Made by a program: the position numbers and the translations under genes
Notes under the pieces: model-generated
Database searches by the model: none
Told to the model about the DNA's origin: nothing
The model's input: the letters and a program-made list of their open reading frames with translations, nothing else
In this document: positions 7,159 through 17,449 of the stretch, one piece after another
How positions within the stretch are numbered: position 1 is the first letter of the stretch
How the letters are laid out: every line of letters starts with the position of its first letter
From: an uncultured Faecalibacterium sp.
GTDB lineage: Bacteria > Bacillota > Clostridia > Oscillospirales > Ruminococcaceae
Reading direction: 5' to 3'
Assembly (NCBI GenBank): GCA_937907025.1
Contig: CALESJ010000052.1
Location: 1-22,917 of the forward strand
DNA: 22,917 bases

Positions 7159-8133
7159 TCAGCGCCCCAGCAGCCGCTGCAGGAAGGTCTTGGGGTGGGC
7201 GGCTTCCTCGGCCAGGCGCAGATGATATTTCAGGTCGTTTTCGTAGATGCTGCCCCAGCAGCTGCGGTTCCGCCGCAGGTGGGGTCCCTGGCGGAAGATG
7301 CTGTCGAGAAAGGCAAAGCAGGCGGCATCATCCGCATAGGCCGCCGCCCGGCTGGAGCCGTCCGGGGCCAGGATGGGCGCCCGGCACATCTTGAGATAGG
7401 CGTCCTTATCGTTGGCCAGCGCCTGCATGGCAGCGATGAGGGATTCCTCATCGGGGTAGTCGGCGGCACAGAGGAAGGCGTCCGGGTTGAATTCCCCTTT
7501 CACGTTGGGGTCGCCCCAGTACACCGGCACCGCACCGGCGGCAAAGGCGTCCGCAATCTTCTCGGTGCAGTAGCCGGGGTCGGCGCTGTTCTCATAGGCC
7601 AGGGCAAACCGGTAGCCCTGCTGGAACGCGGTCTTGTCCGCCACCGGACCGCCCACATTGTTGCGGTAGCCGCCGCCGCTGTCCAGCAGGCCCTTGTTCA
7701 TCAGCGTTTCCATAAAGGAATTGCGCTCGGCGGAAAAATCGTTGCTGACCACGCAGCAGCAGAAGCCCGGACGGCTGAGATAATACTCGTCCGGGTGTTC
7801 GTGCTTGTGCAGGGCAGGGGACCAGGTATCCCGCATGGCGTACAGCGGCAGGCGCAGATACCGCCCGTCGAAGGCAAAATCCGGGAAACCCATGGCGTAA
7901 TCGTACAGGTTCAGGTCCGGCCAGCTGTCCTCCCCGGAAAACTGGATGCGGCAGCAGTCGTAGTTCAGGGCCTCGTGGCCGAAGGTGCCGCAAAGCACAA
8001 AGTCCGGGTTGTCGGCGGGGGAATCACAAAATTTGATGGTGTACCCGCGGCGGGTGAGGGCCCGGGTGAAGTAGTTGTCCTGCTTGTCCCAGTCTTTGGC
8101 CAGGTCACACAGAGCCAGGCGTACAACGGGCAT
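7159..8133 (-). CDS. Family GT10 glycosyltransferase, alpha-1,3-fucosyltransferase-like
   Basis: GT10 enzymes transfer fucose from GDP-fucose to GlcNAc/Glc residues of glycans. The 324-residue protein has FSGEDSWPDLNLYDYAMGF (65-83) and RYLRLPLY (91-98), both close to Helicobacter pylori FutA, and the family hallmark ENSADPGYCTEKI...AGAVPVYWGDPNV (181-211), with E191-K192 at the sugar-nucleotide-binding pair and FNPDAF after it. There is no signal peptide or membrane anchor, as expected for a cytoplasmic or peripheral bacterial enzyme; the C-terminal heptad repeats and basic amphipathic tail of FutA are not evident apart from a short basic end (LQRLLGR). ATG 8133 overlaps the NUDIX stop as TGATG, implying translational coupling; a GTG one codon earlier is also possible. 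The acceptor is unknown. Confidence 0.88.
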   Translation of the reverse strand: MPVVRLALCDLAKDWDKQDNYFTRALTRRGYTIKFCDSPADNPDFVLCGTFGHEALNYDCCRIQFSGEDSWPDLNLYDYAMGFPDFAFDGRYLRLPLYAMRDTWSPALHKHEHPDEYYLSRPGFCCCVVSNDFSAERNSFMETLMNKGLLDSGGGYRNNVGGPVADKTAFQQGYRFALAYENSADPGYCTEKIADAFAAGAVPVYWGDPNVKGEFNPDAFLCAADYPDEESLIAAMQALANDKDAYLKMCRAPILAPDGSSRAAAYADDAACFAFLDSIFRQGPHLRRNRSCWGSIYENDLKYHLRLAEEAAHPKTFLQRLLGR

Positions 8134-8678
8134 CACAGTTCACCCCGTCTGCGCAGCACTTCGTATTTCAGCAGGGCAGCCACGGTCTTGGAGTCCTTGA
8201 TCTCCCCGGACAGCACCATCTCCAGAGCCTCGGCGAAGGGCATCTTCACCACATCCAGGAACTCGTCCGGGTCCAGATGCTGGTGGGTGGTGGAAAGCCC
8301 CCGGGCGGCGTACATATAGATTTTTTCGCTGTCATAGCCCACAGTGGGGTAGAGCACGCCCAGGTCGGTATAGTTGGCGGCGGTGACGCCGCATTCCTCG
8401 GCCAGTTCCCGCTTGGCGGCCTCGAAGGGGTCTTCGTCCTTTTCCAACTTGCCGGCGGGCAACTCCCAGATTTCCTCCCCGAAAGCGTACCGGAACTGGC
8501 GCACCATGTACACCTCGTCGTCGGCGGTGACGGCCAGCACGCAGGCGCCGCCATGGTGGTGGACGATCTCCCGCTTGCTCTTGTCCCCGTTTTCCAGTTC
8601 CACCTCGTCCAGGGTGACCCGGATGACGTGGCCGTTGAAGATTTCTTTGCTGCTGAGTGTTTTTTCGGTATGCGGCAT
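8133..8678 (-). CDS. NUDIX hydrolase, ADP-ribose pyrophosphatase type
   Basis: Probably hydrolyses ADP-ribose or another nucleoside diphosphate sugar to the monophosphates. The 181-residue protein has a complete Nudix box: G76, E82, R90-E91-L92, E94-E95 and G97-V98 in exact spacing, preceded by WELPAGKLE. The N-terminal strand region and the YPTVGYDSEKIYMY segment (110-123) resemble the ADP-ribose pyrophosphatase subfamily. ATG 8678 is chosen because AAGGAG (8689-8694) precedes it; the frame continues upstream through the promoter. It is first in the operon and overlaps the glycosyltransferase. A sugar-nucleotide substrate shared with the GT10 enzyme is possible but speculative. Confidence 0.92.
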   Translation of the reverse strand: MPHTEKTLSSKEIFNGHVIRVTLDEVELENGDKSKREIVHHHGGACVLAVTADDEVYMVRQFRYAFGEEIWELPAGKLEKDEDPFEAAKRELAEECGVTAANYTDLGVLYPTVGYDSEKIYMYAARGLSTTHQHLDPDEFLDVVKMPFAEALEMVLSGEIKDSKTVAALLKYEVLRRRGEL

Positions 8679-8732
8679 GGTGCGGCACTCCTTTGTATAA
8701 GCCGGGGTTGCCCGGCGTGATGGGTTGGTTTT

Positions 8733-8762
8733 ATTGTACGACCCGGGGCGAGGGGTTGTCAA
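8733..8762 (-). promoter_or_regulatory. Promoter of the NUDIX-GT10-trmO operon
   Basis: Near-consensus on the minus strand: TTGACA (8757-8762), 18-bp spacer, TACAAT (8733-8738), start near 8726, about 48 nt before the NUDIX ATG. Confidence 0.85.
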
Positions 8763-8781
8763 CTTAGACGAAGCCCTCCAA

Positions 8782-8831
8782 GGCTCCCCTGTGTAAGGGG
8801 AGCTGGCAGCCGAAGGCTGACTGAGGGGTTG
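8782..8831 (+). repeat. R1 solo a-half
   Basis: Only the a-half is present: CTCCCCT-GTGTA-AGGGGAG, then CAGCC-GAA-GGCTG and CTGAGGGGTTG. The matching b-half is missing; an R2 copy follows 20 bp later. Confidence 0.85.
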
Positions 8832-8850
8832 GTTTGCCTCTGGCTTCTTG

Positions 8851-9018
8851 GCAGACGGGTGCCTGCCGGGGTGTCCTTCCTTTTGTGACCAAAAGGAAGC
8901 GAAAAGTCCCGCCGTTCCGATGCGGCGGCCGCCGGCTGGGGCTGCGGCCCCAGACCCCGAGATGCGGCCACCTTACGACGGCCTTCTCACCGGTCTGGGG
9001 ACCGGTGAGCAAGGAAAA
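8851..9018 (+). repeat. R2 structured repeat, copy R2b
   Basis: A ~168-bp element with hairpins TTCCTTTTG-TGAC-CAAAAGGAA, CGCCG...CGGCG, CTGGGGC...GCCCCAG and CTCACCGGTC-TGGG-GACCGGTGAG. The last stem differs completely from the R2a stem yet keeps the TGGG loop. Nearly identical to R2c at 14411 except for paired stem changes. Confidence 0.87.
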
Positions 9019-9037
9019 TGATTGAACACCATTTCCC

Positions 9038-9291
9038 TGTAACAGCTGCTTATGGGCGTAGAGATTGGCTCCCCTGTGCAAGGGGAGCTGGCGGCCGCAA
9101 GGCCGACTGAGGGGTTGGTAACTTGCTGTTGTTGCCCGTGAGCGGGAAATGGGGCAGGCTCCACAACCCCTCCGCCGCTGCGCGGCACCTCCCCTTACAC
9201 AGGGGAGGCTTTCCGGCAGCGGCATTTAAATCATTTACCTTGTAACAGCTGCTTATGGGCGTAGAGATTGGCTCCCCTGTGCAAGGGGAGC
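9038..9291 (+). repeat. 51-bp perfect direct repeat flanking an R1 unit
   Basis: Bases 9038-9088 and 9241-9291 are identical (TGTAACAGCTGCTTATGGGC... through GGGGAGC), 203 bp apart. Each copy ends inside the leading hairpin of an R1 element. Confidence 0.9.
9067..9209. repeat. R1 palindromic repeat, complete (a-half then inverted b-half)
   Basis: A 143-bp unit. First hairpin has loop GTGCA; the second is CGGCC-GCAA-GGCCG (a GNRA-type loop). The spacer carries CCCG-TGAG-CGGG. A short R2-edge remnant (CATTTAAATCATTT) follows at about 9224-9237. Confidence 0.88.
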
Positions 9292-9292
9292 C
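9270..9292. repeat. R1 minimal hairpin
   Basis: A 23-bp palindrome GGCTCCCCT-GTGCA-AGGGGAGCC with no second hairpin, 20 bp from the terminator of the downstream minus-strand gene. It is the smallest R1 fragment in the window. Confidence 0.8.
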
Positions 9293-9311
9293 TTGTGGGG
9301 TTGCGCACAAC

Positions 9312-9341
9312 AAAAAATCACCCGGGAAAACCTCCCGGGTG
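9312..9341 (-). terminator. Terminator after the gyrA-downstream membrane-protein gene
   Basis: Minus strand: CACCCGGGA-5 nt-TCCCGGGTG followed by ATTTTTTG. It lies 11 bp beyond the stop codon at 9353. Confidence 0.9.
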
Positions 9342-9352
9342 AAGATAAAAAC

Positions 9353-11680
9353 TTATGCTTTTTTCCGTTTCCGGTCGCGGACCAGCCAGACGATCAGACC
9401 AACCACGGTCAGCCCGCTGACGACTTCCGCCGCCCGCCAGGACAGGGGCTCGGCAAAGCCCACGGTGAGGGTGCCGTCGTAGCCGGGGGCCAGGACCACG
9501 GCCACCTGGCCGGTTTCGCCCTCGGTGACGGTGGCGGCGCCGCCGTCGTTGGCCAGCACCTGATACCCCGGGTAATACACCAGCGGCAGTTCCAGGTTGG
9601 CGTTCTGGTCGGCGCTCTCATTCACCAGCCGCAGGGTATAGCGCAGGCTGCCTTTCTCCACCACCGTACAGCTCAGGGTATCGCTGGGGGAAAGGTCGGT
9701 GTTTTCCGCCTGCTCCAGGGCAAAGGCCGAGGGCAGATACTCCATGGCGCTGCTGGTGGTGGTGTCCGAAAGGCCCTCGGTGGTACCGTGGCGGCTGCGG
9801 CCGAACTGGGCATCCACATAGGGGGTCAGGTCCATCCCCGCAAAGATCACCGCCACAGCGATGAGCCCTGCGGCGCCCATCTGTGCCGGGCGCGCCCCGG
9901 CTTTCCGGCCCAGCAGGTACACCAGGGCGCCGCCTGCGGCGGACAGCCCCAGCACCGCAAACACCAGGAAGCGGAAGGGGAACTGGAAGTTCAAAAACAT
10001 CCGGCCGATGCTTTCGCCCATCCAGCCGGCCACGGTGGTCCAGCCCTTGAAGCTGGTGAGCAGCACGGCGGCGGTGCCCAGCACCAGACCCGCCGCCCCT
10101 GCCTGACGGCCCCGGGCGGGCAGGTCTTTCTGCCAGACCAGCAGGGCCAGCAGCCCCGCCGCGGCCAGCAGCAGCCCGGCACCCAGGCGGATATGGTCCA
10201 CCGTCTGGTTCCAGGGCTGGAGCAGGTTGGACAGGGAGATGGCGTAGTCGGCCGGGTCGATGGCGTTGGAATCCGCCCTAAAACGGTAGTCCCCGCCCAG
10301 CTCCTGGAGCATGGGCACCACGAACCAGGCGCACAGCAGCACGGTCAGCCCCGCGCCTTTCAGCAGGGTCAGCAGCCGCTGGGGCCGGAACGCCCGTCTG
10401 GCACACAGCAGCACCGTGAACACCGCCATGATGGCGGCCAGCTCGGTGGTGATGGTGTGGGTCAATATCACCCCGCTGAACCCGAAGGCCAGGGGCAGGA
10501 AGGCACGGCGGCGCTGGGTTTCGGTGGCGTCGTCGGCATACAGGGCCCAGAACCCGTAAAAAATCAGGGGTAGGAAGGTCTGGGCACAGGTTTCGCCCAG
10601 TGCCGGGCGATAATACATGTTGAACAGCCGGTAATAGGCCGTCATATACAGGGCGGTGGCGGTGAGGGCCGCGGTGCGCCCCTTGAAAATGCGGGAGAAG
10701 CTCCACCAGGCCAGCACGACGGTGAGGATGTTTACCCCCACCAGCAGCAGGTTGTACGCCCGGAAGAGGGGCATGCCCGCCAGCATGAACAGGGCAGGGA
10801 TGTACAGCAGCAAATCCCCGTAGAACAGCGGGCTGGCATAGCCGTAGCCGTTCAGGAAATTGGGGTAGATGCGCACCGGGAACTGGCCCTGGGCCAGACC
10901 GTCGGCCACGCCCGCCAGGCGGGACATGTGGAAGCTCAGGTCAAAGCCGTAGGACACGGCATCCATGAGCACCGGCAGGCTGCACAGTCCCACCAGCCCA
11001 GTCAGAACCAGCACCACCACCCGGTTGCCCGGTTCCCGCACCGCGCCGGTGCCGGGGAGCAGGGCCAGCAGCAGGGCATTGACCACCGCGAACAGCAGCA
11101 GCCACCCCACCGCGCAGGTGATGTCATACCAGCCCTGGCGGTGCAGGCTGACCGATGTGAGGGTCCAGTCCGGGTGCTCGGCCCCGAACACCAGCCGGGC
11201 GGCGCCGTCGGACTGTTCCAGCCAGACGATGCCGGTGGCGCTGCCGCCCTCCGGCCCGGTGGCGGGCAGGGTCAGGGTCATATCAATGACATCCGCCGAT
11301 TCCGGCAGCAGCTGCAGCTGGGCGTCCTGCCCCGCCGTGTAGGTCACGGTGAGCAGATACCGTCCCCCGGGCAGGGAGAAGGGCTCGCTGGCCAGCAGGG
11401 AAGGGGGCGGGGTTTCATCGTCCGGGGCTTTGGGTTCCAGGGTTTCGAACAGGGGGCTTTGTGCCCCATCGGGGGTGACCGACCCGTCCGCCCCGGTGGT
11501 CAGGGTCAGGGTGTCGGTGTACTGGTTGGTGAAGGCCGCAGGGGCAAAGCTCAGGTCCTGCGGCGCACCGATGCCCCGCAGGAGCACCAGCACCACCCAC
11601 ACCAGCTCCGCCAGCAACAGCAGCGGCATCCACCGGGGCAGGGCCACCGGCCCTTTGCGGGTTTTCAATACGATCTGCAT
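9353..11680 (-). CDS. Polytopic membrane protein, 6-pyruvoyl-tetrahydropterin synthase-related / GT-C-like family
   Basis: A 775-residue protein resembling the membrane proteins labelled PTPS-related (YfhO-like), probably GT-C type glycosyltransferases acting on lipid-linked sugars outside the membrane; the name does not imply pterin synthesis. An N-terminal anchor (about 17-36) is followed by an extracytoplasmic beta-rich domain (about 40-185), then some ten hydrophobic segments between 187 and 615, a second extracytoplasmic domain (about 617-745) and a final helix (753-768) with a basic tail. Family-like segments are FDLSFHMSRLAGVADGL (246-262, the Asp in the first loop being a candidate catalytic residue), GQFPVRIYPNFLNGYGYASP (265-284) and FQFPFRFLVF (565-574). 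ATG 11678-11680 has AAGGGG upstream. It starts 35 bp after gyrA and is probably co-transcribed with it. Substrate unknown. Confidence 0.8.
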   Translation of the reverse strand: MQIVLKTRKGPVALPRWMPLLLLAELVWVVLVLLRGIGAPQDLSFAPAAFTNQYTDTLTLTTGADGSVTPDGAQSPLFETLEPKAPDDETPPPSLLASEPFSLPGGRYLLTVTYTAGQDAQLQLLPESADVIDMTLTLPATGPEGGSATGIVWLEQSDGAARLVFGAEHPDWTLTSVSLHRQGWYDITCAVGWLLLFAVVNALLLALLPGTGAVREPGNRVVVLVLTGLVGLCSLPVLMDAVSYGFDLSFHMSRLAGVADGLAQGQFPVRIYPNFLNGYGYASPLFYGDLLLYIPALFMLAGMPLFRAYNLLLVGVNILTVVLAWWSFSRIFKGRTAALTATALYMTAYYRLFNMYYRPALGETCAQTFLPLIFYGFWALYADDATETQRRRAFLPLAFGFSGVILTHTITTELAAIMAVFTVLLCARRAFRPQRLLTLLKGAGLTVLLCAWFVVPMLQELGGDYRFRADSNAIDPADYAISLSNLLQPWNQTVDHIRLGAGLLLAAAGLLALLVWQKDLPARGRQAGAAGLVLGTAAVLLTSFKGWTTVAGWMGESIGRMFLNFQFPFRFLVFAVLGLSAAGGALVYLLGRKAGARPAQMGAAGLIAVAVIFAGMDLTPYVDAQFGRSRHGTTEGLSDTTTSSAMEYLPSAFALEQAENTDLSPSDTLSCTVVEKGSLRYTLRLVNESADQNANLELPLVYYPGYQVLANDGGAATVTEGETGQVAVVLAPGYDGTLTVGFAEPLSWRAAEVVSGLTVVGLIVWLVRDRKRKKA

Positions 11681-11715
11681 GGGTGTTTCCCCTTTACCTC
11701 AGTTTTTGCGGGGAA

Positions 11716-14295
<2,580 letters not shown>

Positions 14296-14339
14296 TGGTA
14301 CTCACCTTTCTGGGAAGGATAGAAACGAATCTGGAATTT

Positions 14340-14391
14340 GGCTCCCCTGTGTAAGGGGAGCTGGCGGCCGTTCAGGCCGGCTGAGGGGTTG
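14340..14391 (+). repeat. R1 a-half, left part of a split unit
   Basis: CTCCCCT-GTGTA-AGGGGAG, CGGCC-GTTCA-GGCCG, CTGAGGGGTTG. Together with the b-half at 14626 it appears to be one R1 unit interrupted by R2c. Confidence 0.82.
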
Positions 14392-14410
14392 TTTTACCGC
14401 CAGGCTTACG

Positions 14411-14579
14411 GGCAGACGGCAGACCGCCGGATGCTCCTTCCTTTTGTGACCAAAAGGAAGCGAAAAGTCCCACCGTTCCGATGCGGTGGACGCCGGCTGG
14501 GGCTGCGGCCCCAGACCCCGAGATGCGGCCACCTTGCGACGGCCTTCTCACCGGTCTGGGGACCGGTGAGCAAGGAAAA
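14411..14579 (+). repeat. R2 structured repeat, copy R2c
   Basis: Same orientation and nearly the same sequence as R2b. The second hairpin reads CACCG...CGGTG instead of CGCCG...CGGCG, a paired change preserving the stem. It is nested between the two halves of an R1 unit. Confidence 0.87.
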
Positions 14580-14625
14580 GGATTTTAATACCATTTCCCG
14601 GTAACGGGTTGCAAGGCAGGGTTTC

Positions 14626-14671
14626 CAACCCCTCCGCCGCTGCGCGGTACCTCCCCTTACACAGGGGAGGC
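14626..14671 (-). repeat. R1 inverted b-half, right part of a split unit
   Basis: CAACCCC, the CCGC/GCGG hairpin and CTCCCCTTACACAGGGGAG. The preceding GTAACGGGTTGCAAGGCAGG matches the right side of the R1 spacer, supporting interruption by R2c. Confidence 0.82.
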
Positions 14672-14695
14672 TTGCCGGGAGCGGCATTTAAATCA

Positions 14696-14850
14696 TTTTC
14701 CTTACTCAGGCCCCCCAGGGCCTGAGCAGGCCGTCCCGGAGGGGTGGCCGCACAATGGGTCCAGGGCGAAGCCCTGGTCGGCGGCCGCCGCCTCGAAACG
14801 GCGGGCCCTTTTCGTTTCCTTTTCGGGCACGAAAAGGAAAGAGTTAACGG
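14696..14850 (-). repeat. R2 structured repeat, divergent copy R2d
   Basis: Oriented like R2a and sharing its CTTTTCG/CGAAAAG and CTCAGGCCC-TGGG-GGGCCTGAG stems. The third stem is CCAGGGC-TTC-GCCCTGG rather than CTGGGGC...GCCCCAG, again a compensated replacement. The outer edge at about 14850 is uncertain. Confidence 0.78.
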
Positions 14851-14885
14851 AAATCAGCCGTCACCCCGTCAACCCCGGGGTCAAT

Positions 14886-14933
14886 CAATCCCTCAGTCAG
14901 CTTCGCTGACAGCTCCCTTTACACAAGGGAGCC
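14886..14933 (-). repeat. R1 inverted a-half, divergent
   Basis: Reads on the minus strand CTCCCTT-GTGTA-AAGGGAG and GTCAGC-GAA-GCTGAC. Both stems carry paired substitutions relative to the common form while the GTGTA loop is unchanged. It begins 7 bp after the gyrB stop codon. Confidence 0.82.
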
Positions 14934-14940
14934 CTGGGCC

Positions 14941-16908
14941 TTACACATCCAGATTCGCATACTTCGCGTTCTTCTCGATGAACTGTTTGCGGGGTTCCAC
15001 CTGTTCGCCCATCAGGATGCTGAAGGCCTCGTCGGCGCGTTCGGCGTCCTCGATCTTGATCTGGACGATGACCCGGTTGTCCGGGTTCATGGTGGTTTCC
15101 CACAGCTGTTCGGGGTTCATTTCACCAAGGCCTTTGTAGCGGTTGACCTTTGCGCCGGGCATTTCGGCGGAAAGGAGCTTCATTTCGTCGTCGTTGTAGG
15201 CGTACTTGACGGTCTGGCCTTTCTGCAGCTTGTACAGGGGCGGCTGGGCCACATACACATACCCGTGCTCGATGAGCGGGCGCATATACCGGAAGAAGAA
15301 GGTCAGCATCAAGGTACAGATGTGGGAGCCGTCCACGTCGGCATCGGCCATGATGAAGATCTTGTGGTAGCGCACCTTGCTGATGTCGAACTCGTCCCCG
15401 ATGCCGGTGCCCAGGGCGGTGACCACCGGCATGAGCTTGTCATTGCCGTAGATGCGGTCGGCCCGGGCCTTTTCCACGTTGAGCATCTTGCCCCACAGCG
15501 GCAGGATGGCCTGAATGTTGGAATCACGCCCCTGCTTGGCGGAGCCGCCTGCAGAGTCGCCCTCCACGATGAACAGTTCGGTCTTGCTGGGGTCTTTTTC
15601 GTGGCAGTCGGCCAGCTTGCCGGGCATGCGGTTGGATTCCAGGGCGCTCTTGCGGCGCACCAGGTCCCGGGCCTTCTGGGCGGCGGCGCGGGCGCGGGCC
15701 GCCTGGGTGGCCTTGTCCAGAATCGCCTTGGCCACGGCGGGGTTTTCCTCAAAGTATTCGCTCAGGGCCTTGTACACCACGCCGGAAACCAGCGTCTTGA
15801 TGTAGGTATTGCCCAGCTTGGCCTTGGTCTGGCCTTCGAACTGGGCTTCTTGCAGTTTCACGCTGATGACCGCGATGATGCCTTCGCGCACGTCGGGGCC
15901 CTTGAGGTTCTCGTCCTTGTCCTTCAAAATGCCCTTGGCCCGGGCGTACTCGTTGAACACGCGGGTCAGGCTGAGCTTGAAGCCCTCCTCATGGGTGCCG
16001 CCTTCGGGGGTGTGGACGTTGTTGGCAAAGCTGAGCATCAGCTCGTTGAAGCTGTCGCAGTACTGCAGGGCCACCTCGGCCACGGCGCCGTCCGCCTCGC
16101 CCTTCATGTAGATGGGTTCGGGGTGGAGCGGCGTCAGGTCCCGGCGCTGCTGCAGGTAGGAAACAAAGCTGCGGATACCACCCTCATAGCACATGGTTTC
16201 CCGCACGGGGGCGCCGGTTTCGGACAGGCTTTCCTCCCGCTCGTCGGTGAGGGTGATGCGCACGCCCGCGTTGAGGAAGGCTTCCTCCCGCAGACGCTTG
16301 AGCAGAATGTCGTAATCATACACGGTGGTGTCGGTGAACATCACCGGGTCCGGCTTGAAGGTGACGGTGGTGCCGGTGGAGGCAGCGGGGCCGATCTTTT
16401 TCAGGTCGCCGTCGGGCTTGCCCCGCTTGAAGCTCTGTTCGTACTCGGCGCCGTCGCGGCGGACCCGCACAACGAGCCATTCGGACAGGGCGTTGACCAC
16501 CGAGGCACCCACGCCGTGCAGACCGCCGGCCACCTTGTAGCCGGAATTGTCGCCGCCGAACTTGCCGCCGGCGTGCAGCACGGTGTATACAACGGTGACG
16601 GCGGGAATGCCCATCTTGGGCTGGATGTCAACAGGGATGCCGCGGCCGTTGTCCGACACTTCGATGATGTTGCCGGGTTTGATGGTCACTTCGATGTGGG
16701 TGCAGTAGCCGGCCAGGGCTTCGTCGATGGAGTTGTCCACGATCTCATACACCAGATGGTGCAGGCCGGAGGGGCCTGTGGAACCGATGTACATGCCGGG
16801 GCGCTTGCGCACTGCTTCCAGACCTTCCAGGACCTGAATCTGCGCACCGCCGTATTCGTGGTCGGTGGCGGTTTCCCGGTTGGTACTCGTGATCTTTTCT
16901 TCTGCCAT
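14941..16908 (-). CDS. gyrB: DNA gyrase subunit B
   Basis: ATPase subunit of gyrase. It is 655 residues, without the insertion of the long proteobacterial form. GHKL ATPase motifs are YEIVDNSIDEA with catalytic Glu55, SDNGRGIP (85-92) and GGLHGVGASVVNAL (128-141). The TOPRIM domain has VEGDSAGG with Glu449 and the DADVD triad Asp522, 524 and 526; PLYKLQKG and NRYKGLGEMNPEQLWETTMN mark the C-terminal GyrA-contact region. ATG 16908 is chosen from homology and an AAGGAAAG stretch; the frame runs on upstream into repeat DNA without support. The nearest R1 unit ends 64 bp upstream, and no convincing promoter lies in that gap. Confidence 0.98.
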   Translation of the reverse strand: MAEEKITSTNRETATDHEYGGAQIQVLEGLEAVRKRPGMYIGSTGPSGLHHLVYEIVDNSIDEALAGYCTHIEVTIKPGNIIEVSDNGRGIPVDIQPKMGIPAVTVVYTVLHAGGKFGGDNSGYKVAGGLHGVGASVVNALSEWLVVRVRRDGAEYEQSFKRGKPDGDLKKIGPAASTGTTVTFKPDPVMFTDTTVYDYDILLKRLREEAFLNAGVRITLTDEREESLSETGAPVRETMCYEGGIRSFVSYLQQRRDLTPLHPEPIYMKGEADGAVAEVALQYCDSFNELMLSFANNVHTPEGGTHEEGFKLSLTRVFNEYARAKGILKDKDENLKGPDVREGIIAVISVKLQEAQFEGQTKAKLGNTYIKTLVSGVVYKALSEYFEENPAVAKAILDKATQAARARAAAQKARDLVRRKSALESNRMPGKLADCHEKDPSKTELFIVEGDSAGGSAKQGRDSNIQAILPLWGKMLNVEKARADRIYGNDKLMPVVTALGTGIGDEFDISKVRYHKIFIMADADVDGSHICTLMLTFFFRYMRPLIEHGYVYVAQPPLYKLQKGQTVKYAYNDDEMKLLSAEMPGAKVNRYKGLGEMNPEQLWETTMNPDNRVIVQIKIEDAERADEAFSILMGEQVEPRKQFIEKNAKYANLDV

Positions 16909-16972
16909 GCTGCTTTCCTTTCCTCTATGGTGAATGTGCGGTGGGGAATCATGTGGCTGCCGCTTGCCTCGG

Positions 16973-17449
16973 GCCTCCCCTGTGTAAGGGGAGGTGCCGC
17001 GCAGCGGCGGTGGGGTTGTGGACTTGCCGATATTGCCCGGGAATGGGTTACAGCACAAACTTCACAACCCCTCAGTCGGCTTTCGCCGACAGCTCCCCTT
17101 ACACAGGGGAGCCTTTTGGGTGGGCTGCCGCTTGCCTTGCGCCTCCCCTGTGTAAGGGGAGGTGCCGCGCAGCGGCGGTGGGGTTGGAGGCTTACCGATA
17201 TCGCCCGCGAACGGGTTACAGCACAAACTTCACAACCCCTCAGTCTGCTTTCGCCGACAGCTCCCCTTACACAGGGGAGCCTTTTGGGTAGGCTGCCGTC
17301 TGCCTTGCGCCTCCCCTGTGTAAGGGGAGGTGCCGCGCAGCGGCGGTGGGGTTGTTTGCTTGCTGCTTTTGCCCGCGAACGGGTGGCGGCGGAAACTTAC
17401 CAACCCCTCAGTCGGCTTCCGCCGACAGCTCCCCTTACACAGGGGAGCC
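16973..17449. repeat. Tandem array of three complete R1 units upstream of gyrB
   Basis: Units of exactly 141 bp at 16973-17113, 17141-17281 and 17309-17449, separated by two similar 27-bp spacers (CTGCCGTCTGCC-type), so the period is 168 bp. All are b-half forward, a-half inverted. The a-half second hairpin is GTCGGC-GAAA-GCCGAC or GTCGGC-GGAA-GCCGAC (GNRA-type loops). GGGGTTGTG and CACAACCCC pair across each unit's spacer. The last unit contains the stop codon of the DUF559 gene. Confidence 0.93.

Noticed and set aside
14886..14940. R1 hairpin as intrinsic terminator for gyrB
   Set aside because: The stem lies right after the stop codon but has no T-run on the minus strand, so intrinsic termination is unlikely, though a role in mRNA 3'-end stability is possible.
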